From: Azolla caroliniana
Taxonomy: Eukaryota > Polypodiophyta
DNA: 64,000 nucleotides
Direction: 5' to 3'
Assembly (NCBI GenBank): GCA_043228905.1
Contig: JBHGNT010000005.1
Coordinates: 20,398,001 to 20,462,000, forward strand
Part shown: in pieces, positions 23,215 through 33,579 of the stretch
How positions within the stretch are numbered: the stretch's first letter is position 1
How the letters are laid out: every line of letters begins with the position of its first letter
Position numbers and translations under genes: made by a program
Notes under the pieces: model-generated
What the model was told of the DNA's origin: nothing
Database searches by the model: none
The model's input: only the letters and a program-made list of their open reading frames with translations

Positions 23215-23250
23215 CAAATACCGGTGGATGTGCGGTTTGGTGGGGGTGGA
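23215..23250 (+). other. TG-2 polypurine tract
   Basis: GGTTTGGTGGGGGTGGA abuts the 3' LTR. The preceding 'ttggcaaataccggtgg' is conserved in TG-1 and TG-3, making this about 35 bp the best-conserved internal segment of the family. Confidence 0.8.
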
Positions 23251-23792
23251 TGTCGTGAAGATTTTCGTCCATAGGCGGAAACCGGGGTGGAAGGGGCAAG
23301 TCGGTGGTGTGCAACATGTGCACATGTATACTAGGATATGGTGTATAGAAAGAGAGGGGAAATTTTTGTCCCACATTGTAAGGTCCCTCCCTCCTTGGGC
23401 TATAAAAGGAGGGGAGGGGTCACTTATGAAGGGGTTACCTATTTTGTGTGAGTAAGGTATACCACTTAGTCTAGTGTTCTCCCTCTTCCCATTTCGTTTT
23501 AGGGTTAGGGTTTTGGTTAGGGTTTTCTTCTTGGGTTTCCCTTTAGGGATTTCAGATATTTTTTTTGGTGCGGCCATTGCGGCCACCACTGTTGTAACCG
23601 TTCGTTGTTTTAACATAACTTGTTGAACATCTTGCCTCCGCCGATCTCTCCTTCGATGTCGTGGTCTTATTCTTTCCTCTTCTCCTCTTGAGCTAAGCCT
23701 CCATATCATGTCCTATTCTTTCTCCTCCACTCCCTAGTCCAAGACCCCCGCGGTCCCGCCCCTTCTACACGCACGCGCGTAACAATGCGACA
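23251..23792 (+). repeat. TG-2 3' LTR
   Basis: Same length (542 bp) as the 5' copy, with a TATA box at 23401-23407. About 10 substitutions against 19669-20210 were counted by eye, most of them transitions. Confidence 0.95.
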
Positions 23793-23796
23793 CCGT
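23793..23796. other. Right target-site duplication of TG-2 (CCGT)
   Basis: Second copy of CCGT; see 19665-19668. Confidence 0.9.
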
Positions 23797-24137
23797 ATTA
23801 ATCTTGTCGGCCGCACTGAGCTTGTATCGGCCATCCGCAACCAGAACGGACACGGCTCCCACTCGTGGATTCCTAGGTCATCGCATGTCCGAAGGCTTAT
23901 TACATTCACCCCAAAGCCTCCGTCTATAACTATGCCGGGGAGTTCTTTCCCTTTTACAATGGCAGTGATTACCGGACTGCTGGTGTCCACCACCGTTGGT
24001 CCCTCTTCCGGATTCGAGAAGAGTACCGGTGCCGGTGATGGTTCTCCTGCCGTCATGGCCGTCTTCAGTCCTTCCGTGAATCTTGGCACGAGTTGTAGGA
24101 GTCTTCCTAGTGGTAACGTAATCTGGCATTCTTGCAA
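23797..24137 (-). pseudogene. Gypsy-1 protease, proximal half
   Basis: On the minus strand the frame contains PLGRLLQLVPRF and then the active site VIDGGFGVNVIS. The family usually has Asp-Gly-Gly-Ser-Gly-Val-Asn here; this copy has Phe for Ser. The frame continues to SVRPTRLIR at the insertion point and resumes at 19664. Confidence 0.8.
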
Positions 24138-24199
24138 TGCCTGCCATGTCTTGTTCTCGGAGTGATTACCGTCGGCAAGCCCTGCGGCGTTCTCCTTTT

Positions 24200-25714
24200 G
24201 CCGCTGTAAGTCTGTGACATTCTGCTCGTTTGCTTTCTTTACCTATTCCGTTGCTTTTTTCCGGATGGTCTCATGTGTTTCCCATTCTTTGGCCATGCCC
24301 TTCGACCTTGTGGTCACCTGCTGCAGATCTGCCACCTCAGGAACTACCATATTTACCGCCGGTCGTTTTTCATAGCTCTTCACCGGGCATTGGTTACTAT
24401 AATGGCCTTCTTGTCGGCAGTAGTAGTAGTAGGCCTTCCGGGTATTGCTAGATTCGGCATTGTCTGTTGTACCCGGGGCAGGTCCTGCGGTACGCGCGGG
24501 GTTTTGTACCGGTTGGCTGCTTGGAGCTCCTTGTTCCGGATCCCGGGGGTAGCCGCCTTTTTTAAAATGCCGTTTTTTGTTATAGCTCTTCTTATTACGG
24601 TATTCTTGACGGGGTTGCCCGTTATATCTGCCGTATTCCTCCCGTTGCTGACGATACCCGGGGGAGTGCTCCCGGTCGTAATGTTCGTATCGTCTATTGT
24701 AATCCTAGTACCGATCATGCCGGTCATAGTTATCCCGCCGATCACCGTACCGGACATCATTTTCTCGTCGATCGCCATACTAGACATCCTGTGCCGGTCG
24801 GTCGTGGTCCATTCGTCGCCAGCATTCGTCTTCTTCATCCCGGCTGTTGCGTGGCTCAATTTGTCGGACGGGCGGTGCTTGCCGGTGCAACAGATTATAC
24901 TCGCACCTATCCGTCGTATGGCTCTTGGATTGACAGATTACACATTGCGTCCTCATAGTGCATTCTAGAGCCGAGTGTTCGGAGTTCAAGCAGGTTGTGC
25001 ACTGTATTGCTTGCCGAAACGCCCGTTGAAGTGCTCCTAGTGTGAGCCAGGAGCTTGTCTTTTCCATCTCTCTCACCCGGTCAATGACCTGGTCGATGGT
25101 ACTTGTGCGGAAGTCGATTACCGTGCAAACCGTGCGTAGGGGTTCCCGGAGCGCGTTTAGGAATATAGTCCGTAATTCCTCTTCCGGGGGTGCGCGAGCA
25201 AGCTGACTATGCATCTGTTGAAACCGGATGACAAATTGGGGAATGCTCTCCCCTGCCTCTTGCCAGATGGTATAAAATAAGCCTACATTACGGTCTGGTC
25301 CACCTCCTTTTGAAAAAAATGCAAGAATTTAGCTTTTAAATCTGCAAAGGTGTTGATGGTAGACGGGTCCTGCGTCCGACGCCATCTTGCTGCCGGTCCC
25401 TCCAATGTGACGCCAAATTCCGCTATCTTAGAGCGTTCTTCTTCCTCCGGGGTCAATTGCTGGGACACATGGTTGGCTTCCCATGTCTGTTCAAAGGTGT
25501 GCACATGAGCTTCCGCGTCCAGATCATCTCTATACTTGGAGTACTGGAACGATATGTCGTCGTCCGGTAATGGTGTGCGGGCTGGCAGTGTTGGTGCTCG
25601 TTCCGGATTCTTCTCCGGTGTTGGTGGTCTTTCCCGATTTGTTTCCGGCGTCAGTGGCTTTTCCTCTTCCTTTGGTGACGGAGGCCTCTCCTCTTCGATG
25701 TTACCGGCCGGCAA
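24200..25714 (-). pseudogene. Gypsy-1 gag (several broken stretches)
   Basis: 25283-25714 encodes a Pro/Glu-rich head (PPTPEKNPERAPTLPA) followed by a capsid segment (FEQTWEANHVSQQL, ARWRRTQDPSTINTFADLKAKF). 24780-25214 continues the capsid and has two tandem zinc knuckles, CTTCLNSEHSALEC and CVICQSKSHTTDRC, both CX2CX4HX4C. Near 24400-24440 a third knuckle reads YYYCRQEGHYSNQC, so its first Cys is lost, probably TGC to TAC. A TAG near 24240 and frameshifts near 25215-25283 and 24780 break the gene. No Met start is visible upstream of 25714; the 5' end may be truncated. Confidence 0.8.
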
Positions 25715-25751
25715 AGGAGTCCAGAGTGGGAACGGAGAGTTATTTAAGTAG

Positions 25752-25885
25752 TAGGAATGTGGTTGTAATTAAGCTATGAGTGTGGACGGACGGACCAGAA
25801 ACGGTATGCTGTTCCGGATCCGGACCGATTCCGAACAGGTGCGGATGGCACCGTTTTGTAATACAGACTGGAAACCTATCTAAAC
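25752..25885. other. Junction segment between gypsy-1 gag and gypsy-2 integrase
   Basis: 134 bp without coding sequence, probably the leader of gypsy-1. The plus-strand gypsy-2 copy begins abruptly at 25886 (GCAAAAGAATGTGACC), in the middle of the integrase zinc domain. Confidence 0.5.
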
Positions 25886-27309
25886 GCAAAAGAATGTGAC
25901 CTATGCCAGAGACTGGGCCAGCCAACGGAGCAGGCTCGTATGCCACACCAGCCGGTACTACCACTCGAGCCATTCCAAAAGTGGGGGCTGGACTTTGTAG
26001 GACCGTTCAAGCCACTGGCAATGAGAACGGGTAATCGGTACATTATCGTTGCTACGGATTACTGCACGAAATGGCTGGAGGCCAAAGCTTTACGGGATAA
26101 TACCGATGCGTCAATGGCAAAGTTTCTATATGAGTACATCTGGTGCCGTTACGGATGCCCCATTGAATTGATAAGTGACCAAGGGGGGCACTTTCTCGGC
26201 CCAGTAGTGGAAAGCTTGACGACATTCTATGCCGTTGTACACAAACGGAGCACACCTTACTATCCACAGGCGAACGGTTTAGAGGAATCAACAAACAAGA
26301 CGCTACAGAATATCCTCCGGAAGATCGTCAACGAAAACCGGACGGATTGGGACACAAAGCTACATAGCGCGCTTTGGGCATACCGGACGGCATACAAAAT
26401 GAGCATCCGAACAACACCGTTCCGGTTGGCGTTCGGACTCGAGGCGGTCATGCCGGTAGAATTCCAAATACCTAGCTTACGGATCCAGCTACTGGAAAGG
26501 CTGAACGAGAAGGAGTCGGAGGCAATAAGGTTGACAGCGCTGTGTGAGCTCGAGGAACAACGACTGGCCAGCATCCTACATTTAGAATTGGAGCAACGCA
26601 GACGGAAAGCATTTGTCGACCGACACAGGAAAGGTAACGAAAAAATGTTCGCAATTGGCAAACCGGTGTTAGTATTCCAAACCCGGATGGGCAAGATGCC
26701 AGGTAAACTACGGTTTAGATGGACCGGACCATATTGGCTAACACGGGAGTATAATGGGTCCTACCAGTTAGGGACACTTGCCGGCGAAGTGCTAGGCAAA
26801 TGGGTCAATGGATTCCGGTTAAAGGCATATAGAGGACCGATGCCTAAGAACCCATTTGAGCGAAGGACCGACACCAGTGAGGGAAACGGCAACCACCAAG
26901 ACGGCAGAGAAGGCGAGCCGGTAACTGGGGAGAATAAGGCCGGTAAGGGTCCGAGAGGACCAACGGACAAGTGACGTCACACTAATAATAATAATAACCA
27001 AAAAAAAAAAAAAAAAACCAATCATGCAAAAGCGAGGAATGAATGGATGAAAGAGCGTGGAGCGAAAAGGTACGTAGTGGGCATTTAAAGCGCCACCACA
27101 GGACATAATGCTATTTTAAGTACGCGACATGCACACACTCGAAAAAGGCGCCAGAATGCACAGACAAAAACCACTGCGCGTAGAGACCCTCTACTTTCGC
27201 GAACCCAGGAGCACAGAAGCACCAAGACGTTGCAAGATCATCAGAAGAGAACCTGCGCACAGAGAACCCCCGCCTTCTGAACTCTCTCTTTCTCAACCCC
27301 ACTCTCATC
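25886..27309 (+). repeat. Right arm of the 1.42-kb inverted repeat (gypsy-2)
   Basis: Reverse complement of 15918-17342. The similarity stops sharply at both ends, at 25886 and 27309. Confidence 0.9.
25889..26974 (+). pseudogene. Gypsy-2 integrase, 5'-truncated
   Basis: The frame starts inside the zinc domain (ECDLC) and is then fully open. Asp in WGLDFVGPF, Asp in LISDQGGHF and Glu in PQANGLEES are all kept, followed by the GPY-type module and the KNPFERR tail, ending at TGA 26974. It differs from gypsy-1 at about a dozen residues. Without the upstream pol it cannot act alone. Immediately after the stop comes a TAA/A-rich run (26985-27018). Confidence 0.85.
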
Positions 27310-27350
27310 ACCATCAAACCTCGCCACTGCCATCCGACCTCGACACAGAC

Positions 27351-28067
27351 ATGGACCCGCAAACGCTGTCAGAAGCCGCCAAGACATGGCTGAAGCAACA
27401 CGGGCTCGAGGGCTTCTTGATGATGATGGAAGTACCGCCACACAAAGAAGCCGACAAAGTGATCAAGGAAATCGATATAGAGGTCATAACGGCAGAGGCG
27501 ATTCGAGCGTTAACAGGCCTTCCGGAGGGAGGCATACTCACGATCGACAATCCAACCCCGGAGCAACTCATCAGGTATTTTGGTGAGTACTCACTAGCCA
27601 GCAAGGGCTACCGGATACAGGGCGGCAGAGATATGTTGTTCCGCGAAATTGCTCGTGTGCTCCATGAATACGGCCATGTGTACCCTAGACCCCCTGTCAT
27701 GCAGCAGAACCGGGCAGGGATGATCATCGCCACCTACGAAGGGATCAAGGTGGATTTGCCGGTATTAATCGCAGATGGGTTGTGTGCGGCGATCGAGATC
27801 GTCAGAGGCAAAGACGGCAAAGAAGGCCGAGACGGACGGAGGATATGGCACGCCGTAACGCAGTGGCTCACCTTGCTTGTGCCACCCATCCAGACCGTCC
27901 AACCCAAGAAGCGAGGAAGACTAGCGGAGGGCACCCCAAGGACGGCTTCCAAACGGCAACAACTGTTGGTCTCTAAGGTCACTAAGGGAAAGGCGGCGGA
28001 TGCAGAACAAGCGGCAGCAGGAAGCGCCCAACGGAGGCGCAGGAGGAAACACCGGCACGGCCCGTAA
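27351..28067 (+). CDS. Additional ORF downstream of gypsy-2 integrase, first 238 codons
   Basis: The frame starts at ATG 27351 (MDPQTLSEAAKTWLKQ), 377 bp after the integrase stop, and reads in the same sense. Residues about 40-180 form a compact, probably folded domain. IDIEVITAEAIRALTGLPEGG is followed by PEQLIRYFGEYSLASKGYRI, then REIARVLHEYGHVYPRP and LIADGLCAAIEIVRGKDGKEG. A basic patch near the end (QRRRRRKHR) could bind nucleic acid or serve for nuclear import. No transmembrane segment is evident, so it does not look like an env. It is not gag, protease, RT or integrase. I do not recognise the family; a plant mobile domain relative is possible. The frame shifts near 28000-28040 and coding-like sequence continues downstream. 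Confidence 0.6.
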   Translation: MDPQTLSEAAKTWLKQHGLEGFLMMMEVPPHKEADKVIKEIDIEVITAEAIRALTGLPEGGILTIDNPTPEQLIRYFGEYSLASKGYRIQGGRDMLFREIARVLHEYGHVYPRPPVMQQNRAGMIIATYEGIKVDLPVLIADGLCAAIEIVRGKDGKEGRDGRRIWHAVTQWLTLLVPPIQTVQPKKRGRLAEGTPRTASKRQQLLVSKVTKGKAADAEQAAAGSAQRRRRRKHRHGP

Positions 28068-28750
28068 AGGTCACACTCCGCCGACCGGTGAATCGAGAAG
28101 CGGACCCCTTGGCGGTAAAACTCAATGCCGGAGCTTAGGAGGAGGAAATAGAGGAGGAGCCTACGAAGCACCTCCAGCGACGGTCGTCGGCAAGGAAGGA
28201 ACCGGAACCGGTGCAGATGGCACTGGAAACAGAAGCCCCGGCACCACCGGCAACACCGGCGAGTCCCATCCCGCCAGAGCGGGAAAGGTCAATGTAGCCT
28301 CCCTTGGTCAGCCAAGAAGAAGCGCAAGGGGAACCAGGACAACAGGATGGTCCACAGGCAGAAACGGAATTGCAACTCGGCGCAATCAGGCGGGACCACC
28401 CCTCTACAAGTGAGCCAATCTGTCAAACCTCCGTGCAAGCATAACAAGGCACCGGTAGCCTGTGGCTCCGGTGGATAGGCGAACAGATAGCTGGAGCAGT
28501 GGGGTATATTGAGGCGGAAGAAAGAGCGCAAAGCGAACGGTTGCTCGTCACAACCGAACAACTAGAGACGGCCTGGTCCAGAATCCGGTGCCTTGAAAAA
28601 GACTTGGATCAGGTCACGACAGAGATGGCCAAAATACGGATCCAATCACCGGTGACTCCGGTAAGTGTACAGAATAAAGAAACGAAACGATCTGTACATA
28701 GCAATAAGACCCCGGCAACGGAAACCGTTCCGGCGAGAGATGCGGCGTAG
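28040..28750 (+). pseudogene. Continuation of the gypsy-2 additional ORF in shifted frames, with a coiled-coil end
   Basis: After a frameshift near 28000-28040 the third frame is Glu/Pro-rich (APTEAQEETPARPVK...), with one TAG near 28137. Then 28499-28750 encodes a charged helical tail (EAEERAQSERLLVTTEQLE...IRCLEKDLDQVTTEMAKI) with heptad-like spacing ending DAA-TAG. Together with 27351-28067 this suggests a protein of about 460 residues: folded N-terminal domain, basic patch, acidic/Pro-rich linker, coiled coil. Copia-1 LTR sequence begins at once after the stop. Confidence 0.5.
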
Positions 28751-29049
28751 TGTAGACCCGACGAAGAACCGGATGAGGACTACCCAGCTATGGAGAGCCG
28801 GATGGTGCAGACCCGGGGAAGAACCGGATGAGGAGTACCCGGCTACGGAGAGCCGGATGGTGCAGACCCGACGAAGAACCGGATGAGGAGTACCCGGCTA
28901 TGGAGAGCCGGATGGTGCAGGCCCGGTGAGAACCGGATGAGGAGTACCCGGCTACGGAGAGCCGGATGGTGCAGACCCGATGAAGAACCGGATGAGGAGT
29001 ACCCGGTTACGGAGAGCCGGATGGTGCAGGCCCGGTGAGAACCGGATGA
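28751..29049 (+). repeat. 54/55-bp minisatellite in the copia-1 5' LTR
   Basis: Five units and a partial one at 28751, 28805, 28860, 28915 and 28969. Type A units begin GTGCAGACCCG-x-x-GAAGAACC (55 bp); type B units begin GTGCAGGCCCGGTGAGAACC (54 bp). Every unit ends in GGAGAGCCGGATG. Confidence 0.95.
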
Positions 29050-29499
29050 AGAGACATATTCGTAAATATGTTTTTGAGAGTCCATTGTGGCTATATTTGT
29101 AAATAGTCGAAAAGTCATATTAGTATAAATATGACTTAGGGCAAACTTTTTGTTGCGGTTGTCATTCTTGTTTTGCACGAGATTAGTGCGCGTAACAGTG
29201 TACAGAGAGAGTGAGAGAGAGATAGAGGTCGCTGCCTCAGTTGTAACCACCGCCTGTGGCGAAGATTGTGAGCACGAGGTCGTTGCCTCCGTGAACTCAC
29301 TGTTGTATTTTCTTTACATAGTGACAGTTTGCAGCCTGTGGGCTGCCGTGGTTTTTCCCCTAGTTTGGGGTTTTCCACGTAAACCTCCTGTGTATTCCTC
29401 TCTTCTTTGTGTCGTGTATTATTTCCCGTTTTTTTTGTGTATGATCCTAAGCTCGGTTGTGGCCGAGCGTTGCGTATAAGGAGCGTTGAGTTCCCATCA
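28751..29499 (+). repeat. Copia-1 5' LTR, start missing
   Basis: Compared with the 3' LTR (33580-34261), the first about 42-46 bp (TGTTGGGAGACAGG...) are absent, so the left boundary is a truncation against gypsy-2. It ends TTCCCATCA before the primer site. It carries five units of a 54/55-bp minisatellite, against three in the 3' LTR. Confidence 0.85.
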
Positions 29500-29501
29500 A
29501 G

Positions 29502-29514
29502 TGGTGTCAGAGCG
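29502..29514 (+). other. Copia-1 primer-binding site variant
   Basis: TGGTGTCAGAGCG differs from the usual TGGTATCAGAGCG at one base and lies 2 bases after the LTR. Confidence 0.8.
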
Positions 29515-29528
29515 AGACGACACAGAAA

Positions 29529-30320
29529 ATGGACGAATCGTTTGGCGGCATGTTCAAGCTCACCGGCTCCAACTATTCAGTGTGGAAGTCGAAGATGAGG
29601 GACATGCTCGTGGTTAAAGATATTTGGCTACCAGTTCAGTTCGGGGACAAGAGACCGGACAAGATCGACGCCACAATATGGGAGGTGATGCACATGAAGA
29701 CAACGGCGTACATACGGTGCTTCATCGACATGAGCCTATACAACAACTTCAATGAAAAGAGCAAGGCTCATGAGCTCTGGGAGAAGATCGGCATTATGTT
29801 TCAGAACAAAAATGCTGGTAATCAGGTTTTGGTATTCCGGAAGCTAGTAAGACTCCGGTACCAAGATGGCTCCAGCATGACGGAGCACATGAATGCCTTC
29901 TAGGGGCTGATACACCAGGCAACATCATTGGAAGCACCTCTCGCCGACGAGGTACTAGTGCTACTCCTGCTCGGTTCCCTCCCGGATAGCTTGGAGACGT
30001 AGGTCGTCACTTTGGGCAACGCTGGACCGGAAGGAAAGCGGTTATCCCTAGCAAGAGTAAAGTCGAGCTTGCTAGATGAGGAGACGCGTCGGAAAGATAA
30101 AGATACGAGCTCCGACTCCAAAGCGCTCCTTACCGAATCGGAATGCGGAAGACATAGAAATCATAGTCCCCAGAACCGAGAGAAGTCCGGGACACGGTCA
30201 AAGTCAAGGGGAAGGCCTACTTGCTTCTATTGTGGCAAGCCGGGACACTTCCAAAAGAACTATCGGCATTTCCGAAAGGACAAGGAAACTGACGGTACCG
30301 ACTCGAAGCGGACCCCGGAC
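29529..30320 (+). pseudogene. Copia-1 gag
   Basis: The gag starts MDESFGGMFKLTGSNYSVWK at ATG 29529, a typical Ty1/copia N-terminus. A TAG at 29901-29903 and another near 30001 break the frame, which reopens at 30012. The nucleocapsid zinc knuckle reads CFYCGKPGHFQKNY, so the last Cys has become Tyr. The related copia-5 keeps Cys there. Confidence 0.85.
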
Positions 30321-31655
30321 CGGAACGGTAAAGACCGGAGGGGACCGGACCGGAAGGGAACGACAGCAATCGTGGCAAGCGAAGAAGAGTTGATGCTCAT
30401 CACCGAGGAGAGTGAGATAAACCTTGCCGGCGACGAGACGACGTGGGTGGTAGACTCCGGAGCGTCGTTCCACCTTACCCCGGACCAGAAATGCTTCTCA
30501 TCCTACTCAGCCGGTGATTACGGCTATGTCCAGATGGGGAATGAAGGTACATGCCGAATTATCAGCATAGGAGACGTGTGGCTGTCAACACCAACCGGAT
30601 GCAAGTTGTTGCTGAAGGATGTCCGACACAGTCCGGAGGTTCGTTTGAACCTGATATCAGCTAGTCGGCTAGATGATGAAGGCTACACGGGTATCATCCG
30701 GAACGGTGTCATGAAGTTCAGCAAAGGGAGCGTGATTGTGGCTCGGGCCCAGAAGGTCAACACACTATACCTGATGAATGCTTGGTTACGCCTGGAAGAA
30801 GTGAACGTGGCATCCGACACTGCCGGTGAGCTATGGCACAAGAGGCTGTGTCACATGAGCGAGAAGGGGATGAAGAGGCTTGCAGACGACAACCTCATTC
30901 AAGTGAAGAACGTGCACTTGGAGAAGTGCACTGATTGTCTGGCCCGTAAGCAAAACCGGACCTCCTTCCGACCAAGGCCACCGATGAGACGTAATGCACC
31001 ACTGGAGTTGGTGCATACGGATGTGTGTCAAGTAGACACGAAGTCACATGCCGGAGCGCAGTACTTCGTGATGTGCATTGATGACCACAGCCGAAAGCTG
31101 TGGGCCACACCATTGAAGATGAAGGATCAGGTGCTATCCGTCTTCAAAGAGCTCCACGTGAGAGTGGAAAGAGAAACCGGCCGGAAGCTGAAGGCGGTTC
31201 AAGCAGATAACGGAGGTGAATACCGGGGGCAGTTCGAGGAGTACTGTTGCTCGAAGGGAATTCGGCTCGAATTTACCATGCCAAAGACGTCGGAACTAAA
31301 CGGACTGGTCGAGAGGATGAACCGGACCATAATGGAGAGGGTCCGGAGTATGCTAGCGCATGCAAAACTACCCAAGAAATTTTGGGCTGAGGCGTTGTCG
31401 ACGGCGACATATGTGATAAATAGATCACCCTCAGTACCCTTGGACGGAGACACGCCACAGAGAGTGTGGACCGGTAAGGAAGTATCCTATCGGCATCTGA
31501 AGGTATTTGGGTGTCTCGCGTACGTGCATGTAGCTAAGGACTGGAGAGGAAAGTTAGATCCAAAGACCCGGCCATGCATATTCCTCGGTTACGGTGACGA
31601 TGAGTTCGGCTACCAAGTGTGGGACCTGGTCGACAAGAAGGTATTCCGGAGTTGA
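30012..31655 (+). pseudogene. Copia-1 nucleocapsid-protease-integrase open stretch (547 codons)
   Basis: Domains in order: basic nucleocapsid with the damaged knuckle; protease with WVVDSGASFH near residue 149; integrase zinc domain LWHKRLCHMS (the second His follows Cys) and CTDC; core with Asp in LVHTDVC, Asp in QADNGGEYR and Glu in ELNGLVERMNR; then the AYVHVAKDWRGKLDPK region. The open stretch ends at TGA 31655 (VFRS-stop). This is the best-preserved pol segment of the element, but gag and RT are broken. Confidence 0.9.
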
Positions 31656-33569
31656 GATATTATCTTCATGGAGGACAAGACGCTTGCCGACTGGGAGTCG
31701 GAGAAGAAGACAATGAACTCCGAGTCGACTGGTAAGGATAGACTCTACGATGAGCAGACCCAACCGGCAAGAGACCGGTTAGCACTCGAGGATCCAGCCG
31801 GTTACGGTGAGGATACCGAACCGGCAGAAGAAGAAGTAGAGGAAGCTGAGACCGGAACCGGCCAAGACCCCGAATCAGATTCGGATGAAGAGAAAATGGA
31901 GGAGCCGGTTACCGAAGCTTGGGAGATATCCTCTCAGAGAGAGAAGGGCCCCCCGGAGATTTCCGGATGCAGAGCATGTTCTGCTGACCGATGAGGGGGA
32001 GCCGAAAAGCTTCGAAGAAGCGAAGGATGACACCCACAACCGAAAATGGTTAAATGCCATGCAGGACGAGATGGATTCCCTACATGAGAACCATACGTAC
32101 GAATTGGTGGAGTTCCCGAAAGGAAAGCGGGCACTTCGAACAAAGTGGGTGTACAAGTTGAAACCGGGAGATGCCGACAACCCCCGAGATACAAAGCCAG
32201 GATTGTGCTGAAGGGGTTCCAGCAGAAGAAGGGCGTGGACTTCGACGAGATATTTGCCCCGGTAGTAAAGATGACCTCCATCCGGACGGTGCTGAGTATA
32301 GCAGCAAGCATGGACCTCGAGGTAGAGCAGCTGGACGTGAAGACGACATTCCTTCACGGCGACCTCGAAGAGGAGATCTACATGCAGCAACCGGAAGGAT
32401 TCGTGGAGAAAGGGAAGGAGCACTTGGCATGCCGGCTAAAGAAGAGCCTATACGGACTAAAGCAGGCTCCCTGACAATGGTACCGGAAGTTTGATTCCTT
32501 CATGAACGATCAAGGGTACCACAAGACGCAGGCCGATCACTGCGTGTTTGTGAAGAAGTTCGAAGGAGGCAACTTCCTGATACTCCTTCTGTACGTGGAT
32601 GACATGTTGATCGTCGGACGAGATCAAGTCAAAATACGGATGCTGAAGAAGGCTCTCAACCGGACCTTCTCAATGAAGGACTTGGGTTTGGCAAGGCAGA
32701 TGCTGGGGATGCACATAATCCGGAACCGATCAGCGAAGCAATTATGGCTGTCACAGGAGAAGTACGTGACAAAGGTGCTTCACTGGTTCAACATGTCAGA
32801 TGCAAAACCGGTCGGATCGACACTTCCGGCAAACTGCAAGCTATCCGGCAAGCAAAGCCCGAAGACGAAAGCAGAGAAGGCGGATATGATGAAGATTCCA
32901 TATGCCTCTGCCGTCGGGAGCTTAATGTACGCAATGGTTTGTACCCGACCGGATATAGGATACGCAGACGGAGTGGTGAGCCGGTTTATGAGCAATCCCG
33001 GCAAGGAGCACTGGAACACGGTCAAGTGGATACTTCGGTATTTGAAGGGCACTTCAAATATGTGTCTCCGATTCAGCTCCGGAAAACCTCAACTTGACGG
33101 TTTCACCGATTCGGACATGTCGGCTGATGTGGATACCAGCCGGTCTACATCCGGGTATGTAATGACATATGCAGGGGGAACTGTTTCATGGCAGTCGAGG
33201 CTCCAGAAGACGGTTGCGTTGTCAACCACAGAGGCGGAGTACATGGCGGCTGTGGAAGCTAGTAAGGAAATATTATGGATGAAGGACTTCATCGGAGAGC
33301 TCGGTATCCGGCAAGATGAATACCAGCTCTATTGCGACAGTCAAAGTGCCATCCACCTTGCTAAGAATGCGGCCTACCATTCCCGGACGAAGCATATCCA
33401 GCGAAGGTATCACTGGATCCGGGAAAGAGTAGATGACTAGGAGTTCGCATTGACGAAGATCCACACGGCCGAGAACGGGTCAGATATGCTGACCAAAGTG
33501 TTGATACCCGACAAGGTGGATGCATGCCGGAAGAGGATCGGACTGGTAAGACACCCCATGCCGGAGTGA
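31656..33569 (+). pseudogene. Copia-1 reverse transcriptase and RNase H (frameshifted)
   Basis: An acidic linker (EEEVEEAETGTGQDPESDSDEEK) precedes RT. Frameshifts near 31975 and 32200 move coding from one frame to another: SFEEAKDD...RTKWVYKLK, then GVDFDEIFAPVVKMTSIR. A TGA at about 32472 follows LYGLKQAP. The next stretch, 32502-33440, has the polymerase site LLYVDDMLIVG, CTRPDIGYA and RNase H (DSDMSADVDTSRSTSGY, STTEAEYMA, YCDSQSAIHL). TAG 33440 and the final TGA 33569 close it. It groups by motif with Tork/Tnt1-type copia elements. Confidence 0.85.
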
Positions 33570-33579
33570 AGGGGGAGTT

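Larger units (their letters stand above)
19669..23792 (+). mobile_element. TG-2, complete gag-only LTR retrotransposon
   Basis: A 4124-bp element with two 542-bp LTRs (TGTCGTGAA...GCAACA and ...GCGACA), a primer-site region, one long protein frame, a polypurine tract and a 4-bp CCGT target duplication. The LTRs differ at about 10 positions by eye, so insertion is fairly recent. There is no protease, reverse transcriptase, RNase H or integrase, so it must use enzymes from another element. This fits the published TR-GAG class of non-autonomous plant elements. It is nested in the protease of gypsy-1, in opposite orientation. Confidence 0.9.

Noticed and set aside
24273-24968. 231-codon hydrophobic plus-strand frame that looks like a membrane protein
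   Set aside because: It is antisense to the gypsy-1 nucleocapsid; the Arg/Tyr/Asp-rich minus strand gives Ile/Val/Phe-rich antisense codons.
28751-29049. Regular 54-55 bp repeats resembling a CRISPR array
   Set aside because: Repeats are contiguous without unique spacers, lie inside an LTR and recur in the other LTR; this is a eukaryotic minisatellite.
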